Origin: Methylomonas sp.
GTDB taxonomy: Bacteria; Pseudomonadota; Gammaproteobacteria; Methylococcales; Methylomonadaceae
Assembly: GCA_028688235.1 (NCBI GenBank)
Contig: JAQTYP010000100.1
Span: forward strand, 1-9,617
DNA length: 9,617 nucleotides
Direction of reading: 5' to 3'
In this document: one piece after another, positions 1-6,219 of the stretch
Numbering within the stretch: position 1 is the stretch's first letter
Layout: every line of letters begins with the position of its first letter
Notes under the pieces: model-generated
The model's database searches: none
Seen by the model: only the letters and a program-made list of their open reading frames with translations
Told to the model about the DNA's origin: nothing
Made by a program: the position numbers and the translations under genes

Positions 1-1
1 G

Positions 2-772
2 GTAAGGATGTTGAGAGCGATACGTTTTGCCGTCAAACTGGGCTTCTCGCTGCATCCCGATACCGAGCGGCCGATTTATTCCCAGGCTGAGTTACTTAAG
101 AGTATTCCCTCAGCCCGCCTTTACGATGAAGTGCTCAAATTGTTTCTGGCGGGCTACGGAGTGCAAACCTTCGAAATGCTGCGGCATTACGGCTTGTTCG
201 CCATCTTGTTTCCAGCCGTGGACAGATGCCTGGAAACGCAGGATCACGATTTTCCCCGCCTGTTTCTGATCCGGGCTCTGGAAAATTCCGACCTGCGCTA
301 TGCGGAAGGCAAGAGTCTGACTCCTTACTTTTTATTGGCAGCCTTGATGTGGGAGCCTTTGCAAATGGCGGCCAGTCGCTTGATAGAACAGGGCGAGAAT
401 GAAACCATCGCTTATCAAAATGCGGCCAATGAAGTGTTGACTCGGCAAATCAAGATTACCGCGATGCCGCGTCATATCACTCAATCGATGCGAGATGTCT
501 GGTTTTTACAGAACAAATTTACCAGAACGGTAGGTAGTCGGCCTTATCGTTTGCTGGAACAGCCTAAATTCCGGGCGGCCTATGACTTTCTGCAATTACG
601 GGCCGAAACCGGCGGTGCCGATCCAGAACTACTGGATTGGTGGACTCGTTTTCAAAGTGCCGACGACGAAACCCGCAGGAAGATGACGACCCCTTCCAAG
701 GGTGGAGCGGCAAAATCGCGAGGCAAACCGCGCCGATACCGTAACCGCTCCAAGCCGGCTCCCAAACAATGA
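2..772 (+). CDS. pcnB: Poly(A) polymerase I, 3' part (partial)
   Basis: This is the C-terminal portion of the polymerase that adds 3' poly(A) tails to RNAs and so promotes their decay by exonucleases. The frame is open to the left edge; the first visible residues are V-R-M-L-R-A-I-R-F-A, the family's conserved block that in E. coli PcnB follows the nucleotidyltransferase catalytic core, so the catalytic Asp residues lie outside the window. The visible part holds the RNA-binding region: a PSARLYDEVLKLF block, a GLFAILFP helix, LLAALMW, and the strongly conserved segment LLEQPKFRAAYDFLQLRAE. It ends in a very basic tail (KSRGKPRRYRNRSKPAPK) typical of PcnB. The stop codon TGA overlaps the start of folK in an ATGA arrangement, which suggests translational coupling. 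The family assignment is by recognition of these blocks and is firm. The ATG at 8 is an internal methionine, not the start. Confidence 0.95.
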   Translation, partial: VRMLRAIRFAVKLGFSLHPDTERPIYSQAELLKSIPSARLYDEVLKLFLAGYGVQTFEMLRHYGLFAILFPAVDRCLETQDHDFPRLFLIRALENSDLRYAEGKSLTPYFLLAALMWEPLQMAASRLIEQGENETIAYQNAANEVLTRQIKITAMPRHITQSMRDVWFLQNKFTRTVGSRPYRLLEQPKFRAAYDFLQLRAETGGADPELLDWWTRFQSADDETRRKMTTPSKGGAAKSRGKPRRYRNRSKPAPKQ

Positions 773-1269
773 TTCCGGCAAACGGGGTCGAAGCTTACGT
801 AGGGCTGGGCAGCAATCTGGGCCAGCCTATGCAGCAAGTGTTATCGGCAGCCAAGGAATTAGCGGCACTGGAGGCAGTCGAACAGATCGCATTATCGCCG
901 CTGTATGGTAGCAAGCCGGTCGGCCCTCAGGATCAGCCGGATTACATCAACGCTGTCATGCGCATTAAGACCCGCTTGTCGCCCTTGGACTTGCTCGGGG
1001 AATGCCAGGCAATCGAAAACGCGCATGGGCGTTTGCGCCTGATGCGCTGGGGAGCAAGAACCTTGGATCTCGATGTCTTGCTCTATGGCGACAGCCGAAT
1101 CGAATTGTCCGATCTGGTTGTGCCTCATCCGCAATTGCCGAACAGGGCTTTCGTGCTTTATCCTCTGGCCGACGTTGCTCCGCGGGATTTATCGGTCCCG
1201 GGCCTCGGCTCCTTGGCTGAATTGCTGGCGGCTTGCCCCTATACCGGCTTACAAAGGATAAATCCATGA
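769..1269 (+). CDS. folK: 2-amino-4-hydroxy-6-hydroxymethyldihydropteridine pyrophosphokinase (HPPK)
   Basis: The enzyme transfers pyrophosphate from ATP to 6-hydroxymethyl-dihydropterin, the step before dihydropteroate synthase in folate synthesis; it acts in the cytoplasm. The 166-residue product is close to the usual 160 or so. Visible family features are the N-terminal YVGLGSNLG (residues 10-18), the pterin-site segment VGPQDQPDYINAV (51-63), and the signature RWGARTLDLDVLLYG (93-107), with Asp100 and Asp102 equivalent to the magnesium-binding Asp95 and Asp97 of E. coli FolK. VPHPQLPNRAFVLYPL follows. The start ATG overlaps the pcnB stop by 4 nt, and there is no clear Shine-Dalgarno sequence, so translation probably depends on coupling to pcnB. 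Its own stop overlaps the panB start in the same way. The pcnB-folK-panB-panC order is common in gammaproteobacteria. Confidence 0.96.
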   Translation: MIPANGVEAYVGLGSNLGQPMQQVLSAAKELAALEAVEQIALSPLYGSKPVGPQDQPDYINAVMRIKTRLSPLDLLGECQAIENAHGRLRLMRWGARTLDLDVLLYGDSRIELSDLVVPHPQLPNRAFVLYPLADVAPRDLSVPGLGSLAELLAACPYTGLQRINP

Positions 1270-2075
1270 CGATTTATGCCGATAGGCCCAAACAGCTGTC
1301 TATCACCGATTTAGCGGCGATGAAGCAAGTGGGCGACAAGATTTCCTGTTTGACGGCCTATGACGCCAGTTTTAGCGCACTATTAGATCTGGCCGGCATC
1401 GACGTCATTTTGGTCGGCGATTCGCTAGGAATGGTCATTCAAGGTCATAGCAGCACGATACCGGTGACCGTCGAAGAAATGGTTTACCACACGCGTTGTG
1501 TTGCCACGGCCAGGAAGCGCGCTTTCGTCATTGCGGATTTACCTTTCGCGGCTTATGCCACTTTGGAGCAAGCCTTGCAAAACTCCGCACGCTTGATGCA
1601 GGCGGGCGGCGCGCAAATGGTTAAACTGGAAGGAAGTCGGCCCGAAGTCGTCGGGTTCTTGGTCAATCAAGGTATTCCGGTGTGCGGGCATTTGGGTTTG
1701 TTGCCGCAATCGGTCAACCGTCTCGGCGGCTATAGGGTGCAAGGCAGGCATCCGGAGGATGCGCAGAAAATTCTGAAGGATGCGATTGCCCTGGAAAAGG
1801 CCGGCGCCGATTTGCTGATTTTGGAATGCGTGCCGGCAAAGCTGGCGGGCGAAATCGCGCGCAATCTGGGCATCCCTGTCATTGGCATAGGGGCTGGTGT
1901 CGATTGCGACGGCCAGGTGCTGGTGCTGTATGATATGTTGAATATTAGCACCGGCAATCGGCCGCGATTTTCCAAGAATTTCATGGCCGAGGCAGAGAGT
2001 ATAGAAGGCGCGATTCGGCATTATCACCAGGCGGTCAAAGCCCTGGAGTTTCCATCCGCAGAACACTGTTATTAA
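1266..2075 (+). CDS. panB: 3-methyl-2-oxobutanoate hydroxymethyltransferase
   Basis: PanB converts alpha-ketoisovalerate and 5,10-methylene-tetrahydrofolate to ketopantoate, the first committed step to pantothenate. I place the start at the ATG at 1266, giving 269 residues, near the 264 of E. coli. It is preceded by an AAAGGAT ribosome site at 1253-1259 and overlaps the folK stop as ATGA; a TTG further upstream at 1233 lies inside folK and is unlikely. Family landmarks are LTAYDASFS (29-37), VGDSLGMVIQGH (50-61) with Asp52 matching the metal-binding Asp45 of E. coli, Asp91 in IADLPF, Lys120 and Glu122 in MVKLEG, VCGHLGLLPQSVN (139-151), LECVP with Glu187, and PVIGIGAG (204-211). All expected active-site residues appear present. 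The folate cofactor links its position next to folK to metabolism, although co-occurrence may simply reflect operon history. Confidence 0.97.
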   Translation: MTIYADRPKQLSITDLAAMKQVGDKISCLTAYDASFSALLDLAGIDVILVGDSLGMVIQGHSSTIPVTVEEMVYHTRCVATARKRAFVIADLPFAAYATLEQALQNSARLMQAGGAQMVKLEGSRPEVVGFLVNQGIPVCGHLGLLPQSVNRLGGYRVQGRHPEDAQKILKDAIALEKAGADLLILECVPAKLAGEIARNLGIPVIGIGAGVDCDGQVLVLYDMLNISTGNRPRFSKNFMAEAESIEGAIRHYHQAVKALEFPSAEHCY

Positions 2076-2079
2076 GGCC

Positions 2080-2922
2080 ATGCAAACAATCAAAACCACC
2101 AGCGCATTGAGAGCAGCGATTAGGCAATGGCGTAGCGATGGGCTAAGCATCGCTTTCGTTCCGACCATGGGCAATCTGCATGCCGGCCATATCAGCTTGG
2201 TCGAAACGGCCCGCCAGCAGGCCGACAAGGTCGTCGTCAGTATTTTTGTCAACCCTACGCAGTTCGGCCTCAATGAGGATTTTGACAGCTATCCGCGCAC
2301 TGAGCGGGAGGATCAAGAAAAATTGATCGCTAGTAATGCCGATTTATTGTTTCTGCCGGCGGTTCAGGAAATGTATCCGCAAACCTCGAAAACCGGAATT
2401 TCGGTAGCGAGTCTGTCGACGATATTGTGCGGTGAAAGTCGCCCCGGCCACTTCGATGGCGTGGCTGTCGTAGTCTGCAAGTTATTGAACATGGTGCAAC
2501 CGGATTTGTTGTTATTGGGCGAGAAGGATTTTCAGCAATTGGCCGTGATCCGGCAAATGGTGGCCGACCTGAATATTCCAGTGGAAATCAAGGGAATAGC
2601 CACCGTAAGAGAGGCCGACGGTTTGGCGATGAGCTCGCGAAACGCTTATCTTTCGGAAACGGAAAGACAGTTGGCACCCATGCTTTTTCAGGCTATTTCC
2701 ACAGTGCGCGATGAAATCCTTGCCGGTGCAGCGGATTTCGAGACACTGGTTGTGCGGCAGTCACAGCGCCTGCAACAAGCTGGATTCGTTGTTGACTATT
2801 TTCAGGTTCGCCGTAGCGCGGACTTAATGCCCGCCAGCGCCACCGACCAATCACTGGTGGTTTTGATCGCCGCTAGACTCGGCAAGACCCGATTGATCGA
2901 TAACGTGCATTTTTGTCGCTAA
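2080..2922 (+). CDS. panC: Pantothenate synthetase (pantoate--beta-alanine ligase)
   Basis: PanC activates pantoate with ATP and joins it to beta-alanine to make pantothenate (vitamin B5). The 280-residue product fits the family (E. coli 283). It belongs to the HIGH-motif nucleotidyltransferase fold: the ATP-binding segment VPTMGNLHAGH occupies residues 27-37, followed by VSIFVNPTQF (53-62), the pantoate-site GRPGHFDGVA type region at 119-130 (here SRPGHFDGVA), LLGEKDFQQLAVIRQMV (145-161) and the KMSKS-like MSSRNAYLS (184-192). The start ATG lies 4 nt after the panB stop; an AAGG at 2074-2077 overlaps that stop and is only 2 nt from the ATG, an unusually short spacing, so re-initiation by ribosomes finishing panB is likely. 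No hairpin terminator is evident after its stop. Confidence 0.97.
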   Translation: MQTIKTTSALRAAIRQWRSDGLSIAFVPTMGNLHAGHISLVETARQQADKVVVSIFVNPTQFGLNEDFDSYPRTEREDQEKLIASNADLLFLPAVQEMYPQTSKTGISVASLSTILCGESRPGHFDGVAVVVCKLLNMVQPDLLLLGEKDFQQLAVIRQMVADLNIPVEIKGIATVREADGLAMSSRNAYLSETERQLAPMLFQAISTVRDEILAGAADFETLVVRQSQRLQQAGFVVDYFQVRRSADLMPASATDQSLVVLIAARLGKTRLIDNVHFCR

Positions 2923-2969
2923 AATGCCTGGCAAACGGAAATTAAAGCCGACTTCGCTAATGTTCAAAT

Positions 2970-2998
2970 TTGATAGCATGTGCTATTTCGGGCATAAT
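2970..2998 (+). promoter_or_regulatory. Sigma70-type promoter for panD, with inverted repeat in the spacer
   Basis: A -35 box TTGATA (2970-2975, five of six to consensus) and a -10 box CATAAT (2993-2998, five of six) are separated by exactly 17 nt in the panC-panD gap. Transcription would start near 3005, about 25 nt before the panD start codon. The spacer contains a perfect inverted repeat, TAGCA-TG-TGCTA, at 2974-2985, which could be an operator or chance. The promoter suggests that panD is expressed independently of the panBC operon, at least in part. Confidence 0.6.
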
Positions 2999-3030
2999 TC
3001 GAAGTTCCCTAGTATTTGAAGATGTTTACC

Positions 3031-3411
3031 ATGCACCTAAACATGCTTAAAGCCAAGTTGCACCGCGCACGTGTAACGCATTCCGAGCTCGACTATGAGG
3101 GTTCGTGTGCCATAGACGGCAAAATCCTCGATCTGTCAGGGATACGGGAGTACGAGCAGATTCACATCTATAACATCAACAACGGCCAGCGCTTTACCAC
3201 CTATGCGATTCGGGCCGAAGAAGATTCCGGGGTGTTTTCTATCAATGGCGCGGCGGCACGCTTGGCTTGCCCTGGCGATCTGATCATCGTGGCCGCTTAT
3301 GCCAGTCTGGACGAAAAGGAATTAAAAAACTATAAACCAACTTTGGTTTATTTCGACGCCAACAACAAAATCAGCCATTCCAGTCATTCCATACCCGTTC
3401 AGGCCGCCTGA
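3031..3411 (+). CDS. panD: Aspartate 1-decarboxylase precursor
   Basis: PanD decarboxylates L-aspartate to beta-alanine, the second substrate of PanC. It is a pyruvoyl enzyme made as an inactive proenzyme that cleaves itself between Gly24 and Ser25, Ser25 becoming the pyruvoyl group. I choose the ATG at 3031: it gives 126 residues, the E. coli length, puts the cleavage site exactly at G24-S25 (YEGSC), and has a TTGAAG-like ribosome site about 9 nt upstream. Starts at 3016 (TTG) or 3022 (ATG) would add 5 or 3 residues and lack a spaced ribosome site. Other expected residues are present: Lys9 in KAKLHRARVTH, Arg54 and Tyr58 in GQRFTTYAI, and the INGAAARLACPGD block. The gene sits 108 nt behind panC with its own promoter and is followed by a strong hairpin. 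Confidence 0.96.
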   Translation: MHLNMLKAKLHRARVTHSELDYEGSCAIDGKILDLSGIREYEQIHIYNINNGQRFTTYAIRAEEDSGVFSINGAAARLACPGDLIIVAAYASLDEKELKNYKPTLVYFDANNKISHSSHSIPVQAA

Positions 3412-3415
3412 TAAG

Positions 3416-3441
3416 AGCAAGCGTGGCCCCCCACGCTTGCT
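3416..3441. terminator. Hairpin between convergent panD and fliW
   Basis: A perfect 11-bp inverted repeat (AGCAAGCGTGG, 3416-3426, and its complement 3431-3441) with a CCCC loop begins 5 nt after the panD stop and lies 12 nt beyond the fliW stop on the other strand. It is the obvious candidate for ending both convergent transcripts. Neither strand has a good run of T after the stem, so it may act as a weak intrinsic terminator or as a 3'-end stabilising structure. Confidence 0.6.
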
Positions 3442-3453
3442 TCGTAGGTTCTC

Positions 3454-3909
3454 CTAAGCTTCCGAAACGTCGATTTCGCTGGCTTTCTCGGTCAGTGTGA
3501 TGCTTTGCTCGATCTCCACCAGTACTTTTTGGAAACCAATACGTTTTTCGCTATTGATCAACAGCGGCGATTTGATCGAGCCTTTGATAGTCGGCTTGCC
3601 CGTGCCGTCGTCATCTTTGTGTAGCATGATCAAAATGACTAAGTCTTCGCTGCTTTTGAGCTGTAACAACTGCTCTTCTTCATCGGTCAATACAAAGCTG
3701 TAATTGATGTTGAAGTGGGCCGGATGAGCCACCGAGAAAGTCAGGGCCTCGTTTTCCACCGACTGAAGCCAGTACACGATTTCGCTGCCTTCCTGCTGGT
3801 ACATCCTGAAATGAGTTTGGTCCTCGAAGCCTGGAATGCCTCGTGGAAAGCTAATGATGGTATCGGAATTAACCTGTTGATTGCCTAGCTCTTTAGATTG
3901 GATTTCCAT
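3454..3909 (-). CDS. fliW: FliW-family protein (flagellar assembly factor, CsrA antagonist)
   Basis: FliW proteins bind the RNA-binding regulator CsrA and relieve its repression of flagellin translation; when flagellin accumulates in the cell it captures FliW. The 151-residue product has the family length (about 150). Recognisable blocks are FPRGIPGFED (21-30), the YWLQSVENEALTFSVAHP region (46-63), SPLLINSEKRIGFQ (114-127) matching the typical P-[IL]-[VL]-[IL]-N...GFQ segment, and an acidic helix LTDEEEQLLQL (74-84). The start is the ATG at 3909; the frame is open upstream as far as 4068, but that extension does not look like FliW and runs through the promoter region. No canonical ribosome site is visible (GGCGGG lies 9 nt upstream). 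Usual neighbours of fliW are csrA and flagellin genes; here none is present, so its partner must be encoded elsewhere. The role in motility is inferred from the family. Confidence 0.85.
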   Translation of the reverse strand: MEIQSKELGNQQVNSDTIISFPRGIPGFEDQTHFRMYQQEGSEIVYWLQSVENEALTFSVAHPAHFNINYSFVLTDEEEQLLQLKSSEDLVILIMLHKDDDGTGKPTIKGSIKSPLLINSEKRIGFQKVLVEIEQSITLTEKASEIDVSEA

Positions 3910-3957
3910 AATTGTGCCCGCCAATTGTTGATAGAACTGTTTCGTATCGATTGCCAA

Positions 3958-3985
3958 GTTATAGCACGGAACCTGTGTTTTGCAA
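3958..3985 (-). promoter_or_regulatory. Candidate promoter for fliW
   Basis: On the minus strand a TTGCAA box (3985-3980, four of six to the -35 consensus) is followed after 16 nt by TATAAC (3963-3958, five of six to the -10 consensus). The start point would fall near 3951, giving a leader of about 40 nt. The match is moderate and nothing resembling a sigma28 flagellar promoter was seen. Confidence 0.35.
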
Positions 3986-4034
3986 TGTCGAATGAACTTT
4001 ACAGCCAGAATAGCGACCGCCATCGGAATTCGAC

Positions 4035-4063
4035 TTGTCATATTCGAGCCAACTGCATACAAT
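4035..4063 (+). promoter_or_regulatory. Sigma70-type promoter of the cobalamin operon
   Basis: TTGTCA (4035-4040, five of six) and TACAAT (4058-4063, five of six) are separated by 17 nt. The predicted start near 4070 is immediately upstream of the first strand of riboswitch helix P1 at 4073, exactly where a promoter for the riboswitch leader should be. It points away from fliW, whose start codon is about 125 nt to the left. Confidence 0.65.
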
Positions 4064-4072
4064 TGCAACCCC

Positions 4073-4274
4073 TCTTCCAGGTGCGCGGATTTATTTTAGT
4101 CCCGCTTAAACAGGAAGTCGGTGCGGTGCTTTGTTCGACAAAGCAGCCCAAGCCGACGCTGCCCCCGCAACGGTAGATAAGTCAAAGAGCTATGACAATG
4201 CCACTGTGCTTTCGCATGGGAAGGCCGTAGTTCAGGCGCAAGCCACTTATAAGCCCGGAGACTGGCCAGGAAGA
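4073..4274 (+). ncRNA. Cobalamin riboswitch aptamer
   Basis: This leader RNA binds adenosylcobalamin or another cobalamin and turns down the B12 genes behind it. Conserved elements occur in the correct order: CTTAAACAGGAAGTCGGTGC (4105-4124), which matches the TTAA-x-GGGAA-x-GGTG core, GCTGCCCCCGCAACGGTA (4158-4175), TGCCACTG (4199-4206) with its partner ATGGGAAGGC (4216-4225), and the B12 box AGCCCGGAGACTGGCC (4252-4267). The ends pair as helix P1: TCTTCC (4073-4078) with GGAAGA (4269-4274). A hairpin GCTTTG-TTCG-ACAAAGC lies between the core elements. The downstream genes btuB, the BtuM-like gene and cbiB all concern corrinoids, which confirms the assignment. Which cobalamin form is preferred cannot be told here. 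Confidence 0.95.
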
Positions 4275-4287
4275 TCATTCGAGACAG

Positions 4288-4333
4288 CGGAGGGCTGTTT
4301 ACGGAATGGTCTGAGCCCGTCTCCGTCTTTTTC
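4288..4333 (+). terminator. Terminator-like expression platform of the riboswitch
   Basis: CGGAGGGCT (4288-4296) can pair with AGCC and CTCCG at 4314-4325, with a 3-nt bulge on the right side and a 17-nt loop, and the stem is followed by TCTTTTTC (4326-4333). This is the layout of an intrinsic terminator lying 14 nt after the aptamer and about 60 nt before btuB, so ligand binding may cause early termination. The stem is imperfect and I could not compute its stability against alternatives. Confidence 0.5.
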
Positions 4334-4347
4334 GTTTATCGCTTTTT

Positions 4348-4390
4348 CCTCTGTCGTTTATTTACCCCGGATGCGCGGTGGGCGCAGAGG
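4348..4390 (+). promoter_or_regulatory. Possible RBS-sequestering hairpin before btuB
   Basis: CCTCTG (4348-4353) is perfectly complementary to CAGAGG (4385-4390), which contains the presumed ribosome binding site of btuB (AGAGGA, 5-6 nt before the ATG at 4396). An inner CCC/GGG pairing (around 4364-4382) could extend the stem. The structure would hide the ribosome site and add a translational layer after the terminator. A six-base complement over 30 nt can arise by chance, so this is only a candidate. Confidence 0.35.
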
Positions 4391-4395
4391 ACAAC

Positions 4396-6204
4396 ATGCA
4401 AAAACTTATTTTCAATGCCTTGATGTTTACGGGTATTGCCACGTCTTTTAGTTTGCAGGCGGCAAGTCACGGTAACGCGGTCAATTTGCCCGAAACCGCG
4501 GTAACGGCGACGCGTAGCGAAACGCCAACTAACGAGCTGGCTACCGCAACTACGGTGTTTACTCGCCAGGATATCGATCAACTGCAGGTCAGAACCTTGC
4601 CTGATCTGCTAAAGACCGCTCCCGGCATAGACGTGACCGAAAATGGCGGTTATGGCAAGGAAACCAGCGTATTCATGCGCGGCACCAATTCCGATCATGT
4701 GCTGGTGTTGATAGACGGCATCAAGGCCGGTTCGGTTACTTCCGGCACGGCGGCCTTCCAGTTCATTCCCATCGATCAAATCGAGAGGGTGGAGATTATC
4801 CGTGGACCGCAATCCAGTCTTTATGGTTCGGAGGCGATAGGCGGGGTGATACAGATATTTACCCGCAAAGGCGCGCAAACCGATAAACCCGCCGTGAATA
4901 TGCAAACCGGCGCCGGCTCCTACGATACCTTTACCGGTTCCGGCATGATCAGCGGCAAATGGGGTAACAGTTGGTATGCGCTGGGCGCCTCTCATTCGAA
5001 TAGCCAGGGATTCGACGCGCGACGAGCGACCAGGACGGTTGATGAGCCGGACCGCGACGGCTATTACAATACCGGATTAAACGCGAGGGCCGGTTACCGT
5101 TTCGACAATAACGCCGAAATCGAAACGTTTTTCTTGCGCTCGTTCGGTAAAACCGAGTTCGACGGCACACCCAACAAAACCGAGTTCGTCAATCAGATGG
5201 TCGGAGCTTCCGCCAGTTTCGATGTGTCAAGCCATTGGCGATCCACGTTGCGCTTGGGGCAAACTCTGGACGAAGCCGATAACTTTCGCCCCAACGGAAA
5301 TTTTTACAGCCGTTTCGACACCACGCGCTGGAATACGGCTTGGCTGAATGAACTGACCTTAAGCGACGAGCATCGTTTGACGCTGGGTGCTGATTACCGC
5401 TTGGACGAAGTGCAAAGCTCCACCCGTTATAACGAAACCTCGCGTTACGACATCGGCGTATTTGGGCAATTGCATAGTCGCCTATTCGACTCGCATTTTG
5501 TCAATGCGTCAGTGCGCTGGGATGAAAACGAAGCCTTTGGCGACAGCGTCACCGGTAATTTCGGTTGGCGTTATAATTGGCGATATGGTTTGAGCGCATT
5601 CGCCAGTTTCGGCAATGCTTTCAAGGCACCAACCTTCAATCAGTTATATTTTCCGAACTATGGCAATCCAAATCTGAAAGCGGAAAAATCCACCAGTTTC
5701 GAAGCCGGTTTGGCCGGCAGCCACGACGGGTTGAACTGGCAATTACGCGCCTACCATACCGATATCGACGATTTGATTGCGATTTTTCCGGTCGAGAACG
5801 TCAACAAGGCTCGAATCGATGGCATCGAAGCGGAAGTGTCCGGCCTGATTTGGGGGTGGCATAATAGCCTGAACATGGCCTTGCTGAGCCCGAAAGACAA
5901 GAATACCCAACTGAGTTTGGCGCGCCGTGCCGAGCAAACCTTGTCGTACGATGTGTCGCGGTCGTTCGATGCATTCGATATCGGTGTGCATGTGCTGGCG
6001 CAAGGGAGCCGTTTCGACGATAGAGCTAATCTCAACGAAATTCCGGGATTCGTCACCGTCGATCTGCGTACTGCTTATCATATCGACCGGCACTGGATGC
6101 TCAGTGCCAAATTGAGCAATCTACTGGATAAGGACTATGAAACAGTCGATACTTATAACAATGCCGGACGCAATTTTTTCTTTACCGTACACTACAACAA
6201 CTGA
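4396..6204 (+). CDS. btuB: TonB-dependent vitamin B12 outer-membrane receptor
   Basis: BtuB imports cobalamins and related corrinoids through the outer membrane using energy delivered by TonB. The 602-residue product matches E. coli BtuB (614) in length. It has a signal peptide (MQKLIFNALMFTGIATSFSLQAA, cleavage near residue 23), a Ton box in ETAVTATR (33-40), a plug domain with LLKTAPGIDV (71-80), FMRGTNSDHVLVLIDG and VEIIRGPQSSLYGSEAIGGVIQIFT, then a beta-barrel ending with the BtuB-like NLLDKDYETVDTYNNAGR. I choose the ATG at 4396, which has AGAGGA 5-6 nt upstream; the GTG at 4378 would add six residues before the signal peptide. The preceding cobalamin riboswitch fixes the substrate class. 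An oddity is the C-terminus HYNN: most outer-membrane barrels end with an aromatic residue. The ABC transporter genes btuCDF are not present in the window. Confidence 0.94.
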   Translation: MQKLIFNALMFTGIATSFSLQAASHGNAVNLPETAVTATRSETPTNELATATTVFTRQDIDQLQVRTLPDLLKTAPGIDVTENGGYGKETSVFMRGTNSDHVLVLIDGIKAGSVTSGTAAFQFIPIDQIERVEIIRGPQSSLYGSEAIGGVIQIFTRKGAQTDKPAVNMQTGAGSYDTFTGSGMISGKWGNSWYALGASHSNSQGFDARRATRTVDEPDRDGYYNTGLNARAGYRFDNNAEIETFFLRSFGKTEFDGTPNKTEFVNQMVGASASFDVSSHWRSTLRLGQTLDEADNFRPNGNFYSRFDTTRWNTAWLNELTLSDEHRLTLGADYRLDEVQSSTRYNETSRYDIGVFGQLHSRLFDSHFVNASVRWDENEAFGDSVTGNFGWRYNWRYGLSAFASFGNAFKAPTFNQLYFPNYGNPNLKAEKSTSFEAGLAGSHDGLNWQLRAYHTDIDDLIAIFPVENVNKARIDGIEAEVSGLIWGWHNSLNMALLSPKDKNTQLSLARRAEQTLSYDVSRSFDAFDIGVHVLAQGSRFDDRANLNEIPGFVTVDLRTAYHIDRHWMLSAKLSNLLDKDYETVDTYNNAGRNFFFTVHYNN

Positions 6205-6219
6205 CCCTTGGAGCATGAC

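Noticed and set aside
1233..1265. TTG at 1233 as the panB start
   Set aside because: It lies inside folK, adds residues not seen in PanB, and the ATG at 1266 has a good ribosome site and the ATGA overlap.
1539..2273. 244-codon open frame antisense to panB and the start of panC
   Set aside because: It is wholly antisense to two strongly recognised genes, spans their boundary, and its translation resembles no family; it mirrors codon bias of the real genes.
3910..4068. N-terminal extension of fliW up to 53 residues, open to 4068
   Set aside because: The FliW family begins at the methionine encoded at 3909; the extension resembles no FliW sequence, and it would overlap the divergent cobalamin-operon promoter.
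4378..4395. GTG at 4378 as the btuB start
   Set aside because: It would put six polar residues before the signal peptide and would include the ribosome site AGAGGA inside the gene; the ATG at 4396 is better.
4131..4451. Open frame on the + strand across the riboswitch and btuB start
   Set aside because: It lies on conserved riboswitch RNA elements and then runs out of frame into btuB; no recognisable protein.
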